DNA of 64,000 nucleotides from the NCBI GenBank assembly GCA_964236535.1, contig CAXSEF010000006.1, positions 1-64,000 on the forward strand, given 5' to 3'. Below the pieces are notes generated by a model that was given only the letters and a program-made list of their open reading frames with translations, did not search any database and had not been told where the DNA came from. Position numbers and translations under genes: made by a program. Every line of letters starts with the position of its first letter. Positions within the stretch are counted from its first letter, which is position 1. The stretch comes from CAXSEF01 sp964236535. Its GTDB lineage: Bacteria; Pseudomonadota; Alphaproteobacteria; Acetobacterales; Acetobacteraceae. Positions 17,022 through 26,427 of this stretch are shown here, in pieces.

Positions 17022-17630
17022 TCAGATGGCTTCTATTGCCTGGGACAGGTCGATGACATCGGCGTATTTCTGGGCCATGTCGAACAGGCTTGCCTGGTGG
17101 GCAGGGAGCGAGCGGTCGCCGACACAGTCCTCGACGACGTAGCAGCGGTAGTTGAAGCTCATCGCGTCGACCACGGTGGCGCGTACGCAGCCGCTGGTGG
17201 TGCAGCCGGTAACGAGCAGGCTGTCGACGCGCCGCGAGACCAGCCAGGACACAAGGTTCGTTGCGAAAAACATCGAGGGCGCAGCCTTGTCGACGACCAA
17301 CTCGCCGCACTCGGGCGTGAGCTCGGGCACGATCCCGATCAGCGGCGAGCCGAGGACCAGCGCGGCCAGGCTGGGCACCTTCTGCTGGAACACCGCCTGC
17401 GGGCCTCCCTCCGGGTAGACAATGCGGGAGAAGGCCACCGGCCGGCACGCGGCGCGGGCACGCGCGAGCAGGACACGGGTGGCTCCGATGGCAGCGACGA
17501 TGTTGCCGCCACCGAACGAGCCGGGGTCGGCGAAGCCGTTTACGAAATCGACGACCAGCAAGGCTGCTGGGCCGGGCGGGCCAAGGGATCGGCCGAAGCC
17601 CTGGCAGGCGTAGACATCGGGATCGGTCAT
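17022..17630 (-). CDS. Isochorismatase-family cysteine amidohydrolase (maleamate/N-carbamoylsarcosine amidase-like), 202 aa
   Basis: Cysteine hydrolase with the full triad Asp28 (LLVVDFVNGF), Lys115 (LVVDKAAPS) and Cys143 (GCTTSGCVRA). The segment CTTSGCVRATVVDAMSFNYR and the ending FDMAQKYADV resemble maleamate amidohydrolase (NicF) and N-carbamoylsarcosine amidase more than isochorismatases. It would release ammonia from a linear amide, a typical late step in N-heterocycle breakdown. ATG 17628-17630 is preferred over a TTG 18 nt upstream. Substrate inferred only. Confidence 0.82.
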   Translation of the reverse strand: MTDPDVYACQGFGRSLGPPGPAALLVVDFVNGFADPGSFGGGNIVAAIGATRVLLARARAACRPVAFSRIVYPEGGPQAVFQQKVPSLAALVLGSPLIGIVPELTPECGELVVDKAAPSMFFATNLVSWLVSRRVDSLLVTGCTTSGCVRATVVDAMSFNYRCYVVEDCVGDRSLPAHQASLFDMAQKYADVIDLSQAIEAI

Positions 17631-17821
17631 GCGACAGAGCAAAGCCAAGAGTCCTGCCCCACGACCCTGCCGGGGGCTGAGCCTTCAGAGCCGCATGTGG
17701 AAAGCGTGGATGATCCATAACTAAAGGTCATGTACCTGGTCTGAAATCAGGGTTTCCAAAGTGTTTCAGCCTCCGGCAGCTCTGGCCAGGGTTCGACCTT
17801 GCCTGCCTTCATGCTACCTGC

Positions 17822-18946
17822 CTAGCTTGGGCCTCTCGGCAGCTGCGGCGGCAGCACACCGCTGCGGCTCATCAGCACGACGTTGTGGCCGCTGCCGGAG
17901 GTGACGGCCGTCAGCTCGGCGCGGTCGCGGCGCTGTGCCTGGGTGAAGCTCGCGCCGTCGTCGTTACTGTATAGCACGACGCCGTCGAGCGCGGAACCGA
18001 CGACGCTGCCGTCCGGCAGCTGGGCAAGGTCGGTCACCGAACTGGAGCCGTCGATCCTGGCACGGATCCAGGTCAGGCCCTTGTCGGTGCTGCGGTAGAT
18101 GTTACCGCGCAGGCCGCCGACCAGCACCGTGCCGTCGGCGAGCGTGAGCCCGGACCAGAACGAGCCGGCGTATCCGGTATCGATGACGCTCCAGCTGGCG
18201 CCGTCATCAGCTGAGCGCAGCAGCTTGCCCTGTTCGGCGGCGATCATCAACACGTCGGGGGCCACCGAGAACACGTCATAAAAATTCAGCCCGGTCTTGT
18301 CGGCCCCATGTTCCGGCGGCGGCTTCACGACGTTCCAGGTGGCGCCGGCATCGTCGGTGCGCAGCATCAGCGACCATAGTCCGACCGCCCAGGCAGAGCG
18401 CGGACCGATGGCGTGCACGCCGAACAGCGGAATGTCGCCCGAGAGGTCGCTGCGCTGCAGCTTCCAAGTCTCGCCGGCATCCTCGGTGCGCAGGATGACG
18501 CCCCAGTTGCCAACCGCCCAGCCGTGGTTGGGATCGGCGAAGCTGACGGCGGTCAAGGTGGCGTCGACGGGCACCTGGCGGGCCTGGCGGTAATGCACGC
18601 CGTCGTCGTCGGAGAGCAGGATGACGCCGCTGGCGCCGACGGCGACGAGGCGAGCGCCGGCATGCACCGCGGCCATCATCGGCTCCTGGTCGGCGTAGGC
18701 GGTGACCTCGGCGGAGTGGACGCCGAGGATGGGGCCGGCAGCGTGTGCGGGGAAAGCGGCGCAGGCGAAGGCGGCGGTAAGAAGGAAGGCAGGGAAGGTC
18801 AGAGGCTCTGCCTTTGAACTCCGCGAAAACCAGGCGTTTGGGAACCGTTTACTCGACGGAACGGTAGCCGACACTCCTGGAAGTCTGGCGGGTCCGCGCA
18901 GAGCCCGGCCCTGCATTCTGCCAGCCCAGGTTGCGATCTCAATCAT
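17822..18946 (-). CDS. Ycf48-like beta-propeller (BNR-repeat) exported protein
   Basis: Repeated blade motifs (VGASGVILLSDDDG, AVGNWGVILRTEDAGETW, VGLWSLMLRTDDAGATW, AEQGKLLRSADDGASW, GLRGNIYRSTDKGLTW) show a Ycf48/BNR-type propeller. A hydrophobic stretch ending AFPAHAA looks like a signal peptide. It directly follows the RND transporter gene, overlapping its stop, and this pair is frequently seen together with DUF1302 and DUF1329 genes. The start is unclear. ATG 18944-18946 would put about 50 odd residues before the signal peptide, and that stretch contains an intergenic-repeat-like sequence; a non-AUG start nearer 18810 is possible. Confidence 0.72.
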   Translation of the reverse strand: MIEIATWAGRMQGRALRGPARLPGVSATVPSSKRFPNAWFSRSSKAEPLTFPAFLLTAAFACAAFPAHAAGPILGVHSAEVTAYADQEPMMAAVHAGARLVAVGASGVILLSDDDGVHYRQARQVPVDATLTAVSFADPNHGWAVGNWGVILRTEDAGETWKLQRSDLSGDIPLFGVHAIGPRSAWAVGLWSLMLRTDDAGATWNVVKPPPEHGADKTGLNFYDVFSVAPDVLMIAAEQGKLLRSADDGASWSVIDTGYAGSFWSGLTLADGTVLVGGLRGNIYRSTDKGLTWIRARIDGSSSVTDLAQLPDGSVVGSALDGVVLYSNDDGASFTQAQRRDRAELTAVTSGSGHNVVLMSRSGVLPPQLPRGPS

Positions 18947-21299
18947 GCGCAAGCACTCCGAGCAGCCGCATCGGCCGGCGACGGGGAAACACGATGTCGA
19001 GCACCACGGCGAGTGCCGGCAGCGTGGTCAACGCCATCACCAGGTTGACCATGAACATGAAGGCCAGGAGCTTGCCCATGTCGGCCTGGAACTTGAGCGG
19101 CGAGAACGACCAAATCGCCACACCGACGGCGAGCGTGAGGGCGGTGAAGATGGTCGCCATGCCAACTTCCTGGATCGCCTGCTGCAGGGCGTCGGCCACC
19201 GGCAGGCCGCGGGCGAGATGCAGCTGCAGCCGATTGTAGATGTAGAACGCGTAGTCGACGCCGATGCCGACGGCGAGCACCATCACCGGCAGTGTGGCGA
19301 CCGTGAGGCCGATGTCGGTGGCTTCCATGAACCAGTAGCCGACGAAGGTGCCGACGGTGAGCGGAGCGCAGCAGACGATCATGGCCCGCACGTCGCGGTA
19401 GACCAGGAACACCAGGATCATGATGGCGGCGTAGACGTAGAGCAGCATGGGGGTTTCGGCGCGCGAAACCTCGTCGTCCACGGCAGCGATGACGCCGGCG
19501 TTACCGCCGGCCAGGCGCACGTTGATGCCGGGTTCGCGGTGCACGTCGGCATAGGCGCGTACCGCGTCGATCACGCTCGAAAGCACGACCGCTTTGTGGC
19601 TGGAAAGGTAGAGATGCAGCGCGGACATGCTGCAGTCGGCGTTGACGTAGCCGCGCACACGGCGGATTTCCTCGGTCAGGCCGCCGTAGTTGACCGGGTC
19701 GATCGGCACCACCGCGGTCTTCGGCAGGCCCTCGTTGTAGCCCTCATTGTAGCTCTCGAGCATGGTGGCGTAGGAGGCGGCGTTGACCACGCCAGGCACG
19801 TGGCGCATCGCGGCGGTCAGACCGGCGACGTAGGTGCCGATGGCCGGGTTGGCGCAGGATTCCGGCGGCGCCTCGATGACGACCGAGAGCCAGTCGAGGC
19901 CCACGTCGAAGTTGGCGGCGATGCTGACGGCGTCGCGGTTGAAGCGAGCGTCGGCGCGCAGCTCAGGCGCACCCGGCTGCACGGTGCCGACGATGCGGTC
20001 GCGGCTCTCCCAGGCGGAGATCACGAGCAGGAGCGCGGACAGGCCGACCACGACGAAGGCGCGGCGTGGCGCGGCGATGGCGGCGATCCAGCCGACCAGG
20101 CGGGCGCGATGCGTGTGGCGCAGCATCGCGGCGGCCGCATAGCCGGGGTGGGGGCGGACGAACGAGGCTGCGACCGGCAGCATGAACAGGTTGGTGACGA
20201 TCTTGAAGCCGACGCCGAGTGCGGCCGCGATCGCCAGCTCGCGGATCATCGGGATCGGCACCAGCAGCAGCGTGACGAAGGAGACGAACGCGGTCACCAG
20301 CGCGAGCACGCCCGGGATCAGCAGGCCACTGAAGCTGTTGCGGGCAGCCTGCAGCGGGGTGCGGCCGTGCGCGAGCTCGCGGATGATGAAGCTGATCTGC
20401 TGCACGCCGTGCGAGACGCCGATCGCGAACACCAGGAACGGCACCAGCACGCCGAGCGGGTCAAGCCCAAAACCCAGCAGGTAGAGCGCGCCGAACTGCC
20501 AGACCAGCGAGGTGAGCGAGCACAGGAGGGGCAGCAGGGTGAACACGACCGAGCGGCTGTACCAGTAGACCGCGGCGGCAGTGAGCAGCAGGGCGACGCT
20601 GCAGAAGCGCAGCACCGAGGAGGCACCGTCGGCGATGTCGCCGATCTGCTTGGCAAAACCGATGATCTCGATCTCGTATTGGGCGTTCTCGAACGGGATG
20701 CGCAGCTTCTGTTCGAGCAGGTGGTTATAGGCCACGTAGTCGATCAGCTTGCCGTCCTTGTCGCGCTCGTTGATCTCGGCAGTGATCATGGCGCTGGTCT
20801 GGTCGCGCGAGACCAGCGAGCCCACGAAGCCGCCGGCGCTAGCGGACCGGGCGATGCCCTTGATCTCGTTGGCGTCGAGGCGCTCGGGCGTCATGGTGGC
20901 CGCGATCAGCGGGTCGGCGCGGAAGCCTTCCTCGGTGATCTCGTTGACGTAGGTGTTCGAGGTCCACAGCGACTGCACGCCGACCGGGTCGACGTTGGGC
21001 AGCGACTGCATGGCCTGGGTGACCCGGTAGAGCTCCTGCAGGCCGGGCTTGGTCCAGATCGTGCCATCGCGCGAGTGCACGACGACGGTCAGCCGGTTGG
21101 CGTTGAACAGGTCGTGGCGGTACTGCAGGAAGGTCTTGATGTACTCGTGACCAGTCGGCAACTGCTTCTCGAAGCCGGCGCTCATGCGCAGCTGCATGCC
21201 GAACCAGCCCATCACCAGCGTGAGCGCCAACAGGACGGCCAGCACCAGGCGACGCTGGCTGAACAGCAGGGTCTCGATTCGGGCGACAAGGACGTTCAA
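18939..21299 (-). CDS. RND/MMPL-superfamily transporter, 786 aa
   Basis: Inner-membrane RND-type permease of the small, MMPL-like class with two repeats of six membrane segments. TM1 follows the N-terminus (LVLAVLLALTLVMGWFGMQL), and a large periplasmic loop begins FEKQLPTGHEYIK. Segments are visible at AVYWYSRSVVFTLLPLLCSL and near the C-terminus (TLPVMVLAVGIGVDYAFYI). TTG start 21297-21299 with GGAG about 9 nt upstream gives MNVLVARIETLLFSQRR. Partnered by the Ycf48-like gene and close to DUF1302, it probably moves a hydrophobic substrate across the envelope. Direction and substrate unknown. Confidence 0.87.
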   Translation of the reverse strand: MNVLVARIETLLFSQRRLVLAVLLALTLVMGWFGMQLRMSAGFEKQLPTGHEYIKTFLQYRHDLFNANRLTVVVHSRDGTIWTKPGLQELYRVTQAMQSLPNVDPVGVQSLWTSNTYVNEITEEGFRADPLIAATMTPERLDANEIKGIARSASAGGFVGSLVSRDQTSAMITAEINERDKDGKLIDYVAYNHLLEQKLRIPFENAQYEIEIIGFAKQIGDIADGASSVLRFCSVALLLTAAAVYWYSRSVVFTLLPLLCSLTSLVWQFGALYLLGFGLDPLGVLVPFLVFAIGVSHGVQQISFIIRELAHGRTPLQAARNSFSGLLIPGVLALVTAFVSFVTLLLVPIPMIRELAIAAALGVGFKIVTNLFMLPVAASFVRPHPGYAAAAMLRHTHRARLVGWIAAIAAPRRAFVVVGLSALLLVISAWESRDRIVGTVQPGAPELRADARFNRDAVSIAANFDVGLDWLSVVIEAPPESCANPAIGTYVAGLTAAMRHVPGVVNAASYATMLESYNEGYNEGLPKTAVVPIDPVNYGGLTEEIRRVRGYVNADCSMSALHLYLSSHKAVVLSSVIDAVRAYADVHREPGINVRLAGGNAGVIAAVDDEVSRAETPMLLYVYAAIMILVFLVYRDVRAMIVCCAPLTVGTFVGYWFMEATDIGLTVATLPVMVLAVGIGVDYAFYIYNRLQLHLARGLPVADALQQAIQEVGMATIFTALTLAVGVAIWSFSPLKFQADMGKLLAFMFMVNLVMALTTLPALAVVLDIVFPRRRPMRLLGVLAHD

Positions 21300-21578
21300 G
21301 TGCGACGCTCCAGGAGGGGCTCCAGGATGGCGGGTCTGTTGGAGCCCGGCCGACGACTCAGCTCTGCAGGGGCAGGCAACATGGCTTTACGAGCACCGAC
21401 ACACAGAGTCGATAGAATACAGTTTTAGGCAATGTTTCGGACCCCGTCCCGACAAGCGCTGTAAAGACGAGGGCTGCGTGGTTCCACAAGAGCCGGAAGC
21501 GGGAGACCCTCCGGGTCGTACGCACCGGAGCATGGTACCGCCTTAGGTCCCGCCGCAGACGCATCGCAGGACCAGGGC
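21300..21578 (-). promoter_or_regulatory. Intergenic leader upstream of the RND gene
   Basis: No gene. It contains a CTCTGCAGGGGCAGGC repeat-like segment and TAGAATACAG (21411-21420), which recurs as AAGAATACAG upstream of DUF1302. Confidence 0.35.
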
Positions 21579-23429
21579 TCAAAAGTTATACGACACGAAG
21601 CCGCCGAGCAGGCTGCGGTCGGAGTAGAACTGCTCCGAGGGCTGCGAGCCGCCGAAGTACTTGGTGAAGTTGAGGCCGGCCTGCCAGATCGACGGGTTCT
21701 GGTTGAACAGCACGTAGAAGTTCACCGACTGCGCGTTCTGCAGGTAGTTGGCGGAGAAGGTGGGCGTGTCGCCGAACAGCGAGCGGAAGTAGGTGATGCC
21801 GGGCGTGACCTGCCAGCCGTTGATCAGCGAGCCGTCGTAGGTCCAGTTGAAGTCGACGATGGCGCCGCCGGAACGCGCCGTGCCGACGCCCTCGGGGGTC
21901 GCCTTGGCGGTGCCGGCGTTGTTCAGCCAGTTGACGTAGGCGGCGTCGGGTAGCTGCTCGACGGTGACGCCGTTGACGGTCTGGAACATGCCGCGCGGGT
22001 TGACGCCGGGGTAGTCGGTGCCCACGCCCTCGATCGACAGGAAGCCGGTCTGGGCGCGCAGGGCGTGCATGATGCGCGGGTAGTCGCTGGGGGAGAGCTG
22101 CAGCAGGGCGGTCAGGTGCAGCTCGTACTTCTGCTCGTCCTTGTAGAGCGGGCAGCGGCCCGACGGCACCGGGTTGACGTTGACGTTGCCATCGAGCGGC
22201 AGGCCGGGGGTAAAGCAGGTGCCCAGGGTGACGGCGTCGCGCGGGCGATACGACAGCTCGCCGCCGATCGCCCAGTCGCCCGCCGGGAAGTTGGTGCTGA
22301 TGCCGTAGAGCTGGCGGTTGGTGCGGAAGCCGTACTGGTAGGCGATGCCGGCCGAGGCGCCGGGGTCGGCCACGATGGTCGCGACCGGCGACTTGTCGTG
22401 GTAGTTGAGGAAGTAGGCGCCGACGTCGATCGCGCTGTTGGGGATCTTGTAGTGGCCGGACAGGCCGAACTGGCCTTCCTGGGGCGGGTTCTGGTCGAGC
22501 AGGATGGGGGCGGCGACGACGCCCGCGATCTGGCCGGCGACGAGGGCGTTGTTGAGCGCGGTCTGCCCGCTGCGGTTGAGCAGGCGCTGGCCGACGGCGC
22601 CGGCGAGCTCGCCCGGGTCCGAGCCGTAGGCGTTGAAGTTCGAGGTCGAGAAGGTGACCGGGTCGCGGATGCCGTTGCCGTAGCTATCGGTGAACGACCA
22701 ATAGGTGCCGACCGGCGGGTAGATCGTCTTGTTCCAGGCGAACTCGTAGTAGCCCTCGACATTGAGGCCGGAGGCGATGCTGCCGGCGAGGCTGAGCATC
22801 GGCGAGGGCAGCACGTACTCCTTGATCTGCGCGCCGGGGATGAGGGATTTCTGGTAGTCGATGGCGTTGGTGGCGTCGATGCCGCCGGTGAGGAACAGGC
22901 TCTCGCCCCAGTTGATGACCTGGTTGCCGAGGCGGGCGCGCCAGCTCTGGTCGCCGATCTGGAACTGCTTGGCCACCCAGAGGTCGAGCAGCTGGCCGGG
23001 GTAGACGATCTGTTCCTGTGCCGAATCGTTCAGCTTAGTGCGGTCGGTGCTGGCAGCGGCGAAGTCGTACAGGTAGCTGCCGCGGGCGAGCGCGGTGATG
23101 CCCTCGTTCTGGTCCTTGACCAGGATCTCGGTGGTGCCCTTGAGGTAATCGGTGAACAGCTGGCCGGCCTTGTAGTTCAGGTCGCCGTTGTCGGCCGCCG
23201 ACCATTGCTGGGTGTTGGCCTTGCCGCCGCAGCTGAACTGCGTGGGATCGCCGGTGAGCGCGCAGCTCGGGTCGTCGGCGCGCATGCCGAAGCCCCAGGT
23301 GGCGGTGCTGTCGACCGAGACGTGCACGTCGCCGAACTGGTACTCGAGCGCCTCGGCCGAGGGCGGGAAGAGGCCAGCACCCCCAAGCGCAGCCGCCACG
23401 ACAACGAATTTTGTATTCAAGGGGCGCAC
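21579..23429 (-). CDS. DUF1302-family outer-membrane protein, 616 aa
   Basis: GTG 23427-23429 with GAAGGGAAAT upstream gives a signal peptide (VRPLNTKFVVVAAALGGAG) cleaved near AEA. The mature protein begins LEYQFGDVHVSVDSTATWG and shows alternating beta strands, ending GGFVSYNF with a terminal aromatic, as in outer-membrane barrels. DUF1302 proteins co-occur with DUF1329, RND and Ycf48-like genes in clusters for hydrophobic or aromatic growth substrates. A role as substrate channel or receptor is inferred. Confidence 0.85.
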   Translation of the reverse strand: MRPLNTKFVVVAAALGGAGLFPPSAEALEYQFGDVHVSVDSTATWGFGMRADDPSCALTGDPTQFSCGGKANTQQWSAADNGDLNYKAGQLFTDYLKGTTEILVKDQNEGITALARGSYLYDFAAASTDRTKLNDSAQEQIVYPGQLLDLWVAKQFQIGDQSWRARLGNQVINWGESLFLTGGIDATNAIDYQKSLIPGAQIKEYVLPSPMLSLAGSIASGLNVEGYYEFAWNKTIYPPVGTYWSFTDSYGNGIRDPVTFSTSNFNAYGSDPGELAGAVGQRLLNRSGQTALNNALVAGQIAGVVAAPILLDQNPPQEGQFGLSGHYKIPNSAIDVGAYFLNYHDKSPVATIVADPGASAGIAYQYGFRTNRQLYGISTNFPAGDWAIGGELSYRPRDAVTLGTCFTPGLPLDGNVNVNPVPSGRCPLYKDEQKYELHLTALLQLSPSDYPRIMHALRAQTGFLSIEGVGTDYPGVNPRGMFQTVNGVTVEQLPDAAYVNWLNNAGTAKATPEGVGTARSGGAIVDFNWTYDGSLINGWQVTPGITYFRSLFGDTPTFSANYLQNAQSVNFYVLFNQNPSIWQAGLNFTKYFGGSQPSEQFYSDRSLLGGFVSYNF

Positions 23430-23742
23430 GGCGATTTCCCTTCGGGCGATACGCTTACGGCACGAGTGCCTGCAGCCACGTCTGCCACCGTGGGAGTGCG
23501 TCTTCTTGCGGCTGTGGGAAGTAAGCCTTGTCGATTCGCGCAGGATACACGAACTGTTGAGCACTGTGGCACCACAATGATGCGTGAAGCGCCGCTTGTT
23601 TGGGTTTCTGCCCATAGTTGAGGCAGACGCTGCCTGCGGCAGCCCGCGCTGGTCACCCCGACCGGGCGAGTTAGAAAGAATACAGTCGAAAATAATGCCG
23701 GCGGTGCGGCCGGCCTTCCGGCAGAGGCTGGGCCTGCCTGTG
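23430..23742. other. Intergenic region between DUF1302 and livF-like genes
   Basis: No gene supported. It holds the DUF1302 promoter region, with the AAGAATACAGTCGAAAATAA segment near 23676-23695, and a GGCCTGCCTG-type repeat fragment 3' of the livF-like gene. Confidence 0.4.
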
Positions 23743-24459
23743 TCAGAGCCCGAGGTAGGCCCGACGCACCCGATCATCGTCGAGCAGGGCCGAAGCCACA
23801 CCCGAGACCACGATGGCGCCAGTCTCGAGGACGAAGGCGTAATCGGCGATCTCCAGGGTACGCCGGGCGTTCTGCTCGACGAGCAACACGGTGGTGCCGG
23901 CCTGCCTGATCTCGCAGACCATGTCGAACAGCTCGGCCACCGCACGGGGTGCAAGGCCGAGGCTGGGCTCGTCGAGCAGCAGCAGGCTGGGTTTCGACAT
24001 CAGCCCGCGCCCGATCGCGAGCATCTGCTGCTGGCCGCCGGAGAGAGTGCCCGCGGCCTGACGGCGGCGTTCGCGCAGCACCGGATAGCGCGCGTAGAGT
24101 TCCTCCAGGGTTGCGTGGCGGGCCGGGCGTACGCGCCTTGCAAAGGCACCGACCAGCAAGTTCTCCTCGACGGTAAAGTCGGGGAAGATCAGCCGGCCCT
24201 CCGGCACAAGGGCGATCCCCGCGCCGACCCGTGCCGCCGCAGTGAACGGCGTCACGTCGGCACCCGCGTACACCAGCCGTCCGGCTCGCGGCGTCAGCAA
24301 CCCGGCCACGGCGCGCATCAACGTGGACTTGCCGGCACCGTTGCTGCCAAGCACGGCGACGATACTGCCGGCTTCGACACGCAGCGAAACGCCGTGCAGA
24401 ACGCTGGCTTGGCCGTAGCCGACGTGGACGCCGTCCACCTCGAGGATTGCAGATGTCAT
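23743..24459 (-). CDS. Branched-chain-type ABC transporter ATP-binding protein, LivF-like, 238 aa
   Basis: Cytoplasmic ATPase of a HAAT-class importer: Walker A GSNGAGKS near residue 38, signature LSGGQQQML, Walker B LLLLDEPSLGLAP. ATG 24457-24459 (MTSAILEVDGVHVGYGQ). It is the last gene of livK-livH-livM-livG-livF order, separated from livG by 220 bp that hold an operon-end-like repeat. HAAT importers often carry aromatics, urea or amides as well as amino acids, so substrate is not implied by the name. Confidence 0.9.
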   Translation of the reverse strand: MTSAILEVDGVHVGYGQASVLHGVSLRVEAGSIVAVLGSNGAGKSTLMRAVAGLLTPRAGRLVYAGADVTPFTAAARVGAGIALVPEGRLIFPDFTVEENLLVGAFARRVRPARHATLEELYARYPVLRERRRQAAGTLSGGQQQMLAIGRGLMSKPSLLLLDEPSLGLAPRAVAELFDMVCEIRQAGTTVLLVEQNARRTLEIADYAFVLETGAIVVSGVASALLDDDRVRRAYLGL

Positions 24460-24679
24460 GCTCAGGGCTTGGGTCCTGACCGCATGCCGACCTGCGGCCG
24501 GAGCAGGGGCAAGGACGCGACAGGCAAGCGCGACCGGGCCTTGCACAACGCCGCTGAGCGCTCCTGCTTCCCCGCAGCAAAACGCTCTGATCGCGTATTC
24601 ATGAGACTCTCAAGGCCTGCATGAAGCGGAAGCCGAAGGCAGGGTCCCTGGCCTTGCTCGCTTCGCCACGTAAGCAGGT
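24460..24679 (-). other. Spacer between livG-like and livF-like genes with repeat fragment
   Basis: 220 bp inside an otherwise tightly overlapping operon. It carries AGGCAGGGTCCCTGGCCTTG, related to the operon-end hairpins, so the repeat seems to have inserted between co-transcribed genes. Confidence 0.4.
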
Positions 24680-25459
24680 TCACGCGGCGCCGCCCAGGTA
24701 GGCGTCGATGACCGCCGGATCGGCAATCACCTGGGCGGGCGTGCCGGTGCTGATGTGTTCCCCGTGGTGGAGTACTACAACGCGGTCACAGAGCCGCATC
24801 ATCGCCGCCAGATTGTGCTCGACGATCAGCACGGTCAGGTCCTGCTCGGCGCGCAGGCGCTGGACCATGAGCACCGCCTCGGCCGCCTCGGTCGGGGTGA
24901 GCCCTGCCATCACCTCGTCGAGCATCAGCAGGCGTGGTCCCGTGGCAAGGGCGCGCGCGACCTCAAGCCGCTTACGCTTGGCGAGCGTGAGGCTGCGCGC
25001 GAGCTGGTCGCGTTCCGCGCCGAGACTGAGGGTCTCGAGCAGGCGGTCGACGCGCGTGCTCAGCGGCACCCCGCCGGCGCGGCGCGGCGCTCCATAGAGC
25101 AGGCCCACCGTGACGTTCTCGGCGACGCTCAGCCCAGGGAACGGGCGGGCGATCTGGTAAGTGCGGCCGATGCCGCGACGGCATATCTGGTCCGGACGCA
25201 AGCCGGTGATAGCGGCTCCGTCGAACACGACGTCGCCGGAATCGGGCCGGAGGGCGCCGCTGATCAGGTTGAACAGGGTGGTCTTTCCGGCACCGTTGGC
25301 CCCCATCAGGCCGAGCACCTCGCCAGCCGTCACGGAGAAGCCAACATCGCGGACTGCGTGCACTCCGCCGAACGACCGGCTTAGCGCACGGACCTGCAGC
25401 AGCGGATTGGGCGGACTGTACGACGGGTCCCGCTTCGGGAGGGCGAGCTGCGCGTTCAC
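24680..25459 (-). CDS. Branched-chain-type ABC transporter ATP-binding protein, LivG-like, 259 aa
   Basis: Walker A GANGAGKT, Walker B LLMLDEVMAGLTP, and H-loop IVEHNL. The signature region reads SLTLAKRKRLEVARAL, where LivG proteins often have a degenerate LSGG. GTG 25457-25459 overlaps the livM-like stop as GTGA. It works with LivF as the ATPase pair of the importer. Confidence 0.9.
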   Translation of the reverse strand: MNAQLALPKRDPSYSPPNPLLQVRALSRSFGGVHAVRDVGFSVTAGEVLGLMGANGAGKTTLFNLISGALRPDSGDVVFDGAAITGLRPDQICRRGIGRTYQIARPFPGLSVAENVTVGLLYGAPRRAGGVPLSTRVDRLLETLSLGAERDQLARSLTLAKRKRLEVARALATGPRLLMLDEVMAGLTPTEAAEAVLMVQRLRAEQDLTVLIVEHNLAAMMRLCDRVVVLHHGEHISTGTPAQVIADPAVIDAYLGGAA

Positions 25460-26427
25460 GCGAGGCCGCCGCCGACGGATCCGGGTGGTCGCCCATGCAG
25501 GCGGGCGCGCGTCCATTGCAGTATCGGCGTGAAGCGGCCCACAAGGCCGTCCGGCATGGCGACGACAAACAGCACCAGCACGACGCCGAGGATGATGAGG
25601 TAGAGCTGTGGTGCGCTCTGCGACAGCGCGTCGGATAGCGCCTGGAGGAAGACCGCGCCAAGCAGCGGGCCGGCCGGGCCGTCCCTGCCGCCGACGATGC
25701 AGATGGTGATGATGGTAAGCGAGATCTGCGGGCTGAAGATCTGCGCGGGCTCGAAGTATCCTGTCCGGCTGACCAGGATTGCGCCGGCCGCACCGGGGAT
25801 GATCGCCGACAGCACGAAGGCGATGATCTTGAGTTGTGTGACGCCGACGCCGGTCATCTCTGCGCAGGTCTCGTTCTCGCGGATCGCGCGCAGCCCGACG
25901 CCGAAGCGGGAGTGGCGCACAAGGTGGGCCAGGACATAGGCAGCGGCCGCGAGCGTGGCTGCCACCATGAACAGCGCCGTGGGGTCCGGCGCGTCGAGCA
26001 ACAGGCGGCCGAACCGGCTGAACCCGGCCTCGATGTCGATGACGAGGTACTTGAGGAACTCGGCGATACCCAGGGTGAGGATCACGAAGTACGGACCGCG
26101 CACGCGCAGGCAGGGGGCGCCGAGAATCGCTGCGAGCCCGCCTGCGGACCCGGCAGCGAGGCAGAGCCCAAGCCAGAACGGCACCTGCCCCCAGCACAGC
26201 ACCATCGCGTAGGCCCCCGCACCGACGAACGCCGCGTGGCCGAGGGAGACGTAGCCGGTGTAGCCGGATAGCACGACCCAGCTCTCGGCGAGCGCGATCC
26301 ACAGCGCAAGACTGGTCGCGAACTCGATGGTGTCGTCGCCGGCGTATCGCAACACCAGCCAGGCGGCCAGCGCGGCGATCCCGGCGATGGACGCGGTCTG
26401 GACCACAAGGCTGCCCCGGCCGATCAT
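25456..26427 (-). CDS. Branched-chain-type ABC transporter permease, LivM-like, 323 aa
   Basis: Multi-spanning membrane protein with LivM hallmarks: WVVLSGYTGYVSLGHAAFVG, ILTLGIAEFLKYL, and the EAA-like loop GLRAIRENETCAEMTGV. ATG 26425-26427 overlaps the livH-like stop as ATGA. It pairs with LivH to form the transmembrane pore. Confidence 0.9.
   Translation of the reverse strand: MIGRGSLVVQTASIAGIAALAAWLVLRYAGDDTIEFATSLALWIALAESWVVLSGYTGYVSLGHAAFVGAGAYAMVLCWGQVPFWLGLCLAAGSAGGLAAILGAPCLRVRGPYFVILTLGIAEFLKYLVIDIEAGFSRFGRLLLDAPDPTALFMVAATLAAAAYVLAHLVRHSRFGVGLRAIRENETCAEMTGVGVTQLKIIAFVLSAIIPGAAGAILVSRTGYFEPAQIFSPQISLTIITICIVGGRDGPAGPLLGAVFLQALSDALSQSAPQLYLIILGVVLVLFVVAMPDGLVGRFTPILQWTRARLHGRPPGSVGGGLA

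Noticed and set aside
18702..21428. 908-codon plus-strand frame opposite the RND transporter
   Set aside because: His/Asp/Glu-rich nonsense composition typical of an antisense frame; the minus strand encodes an ordered membrane protein.
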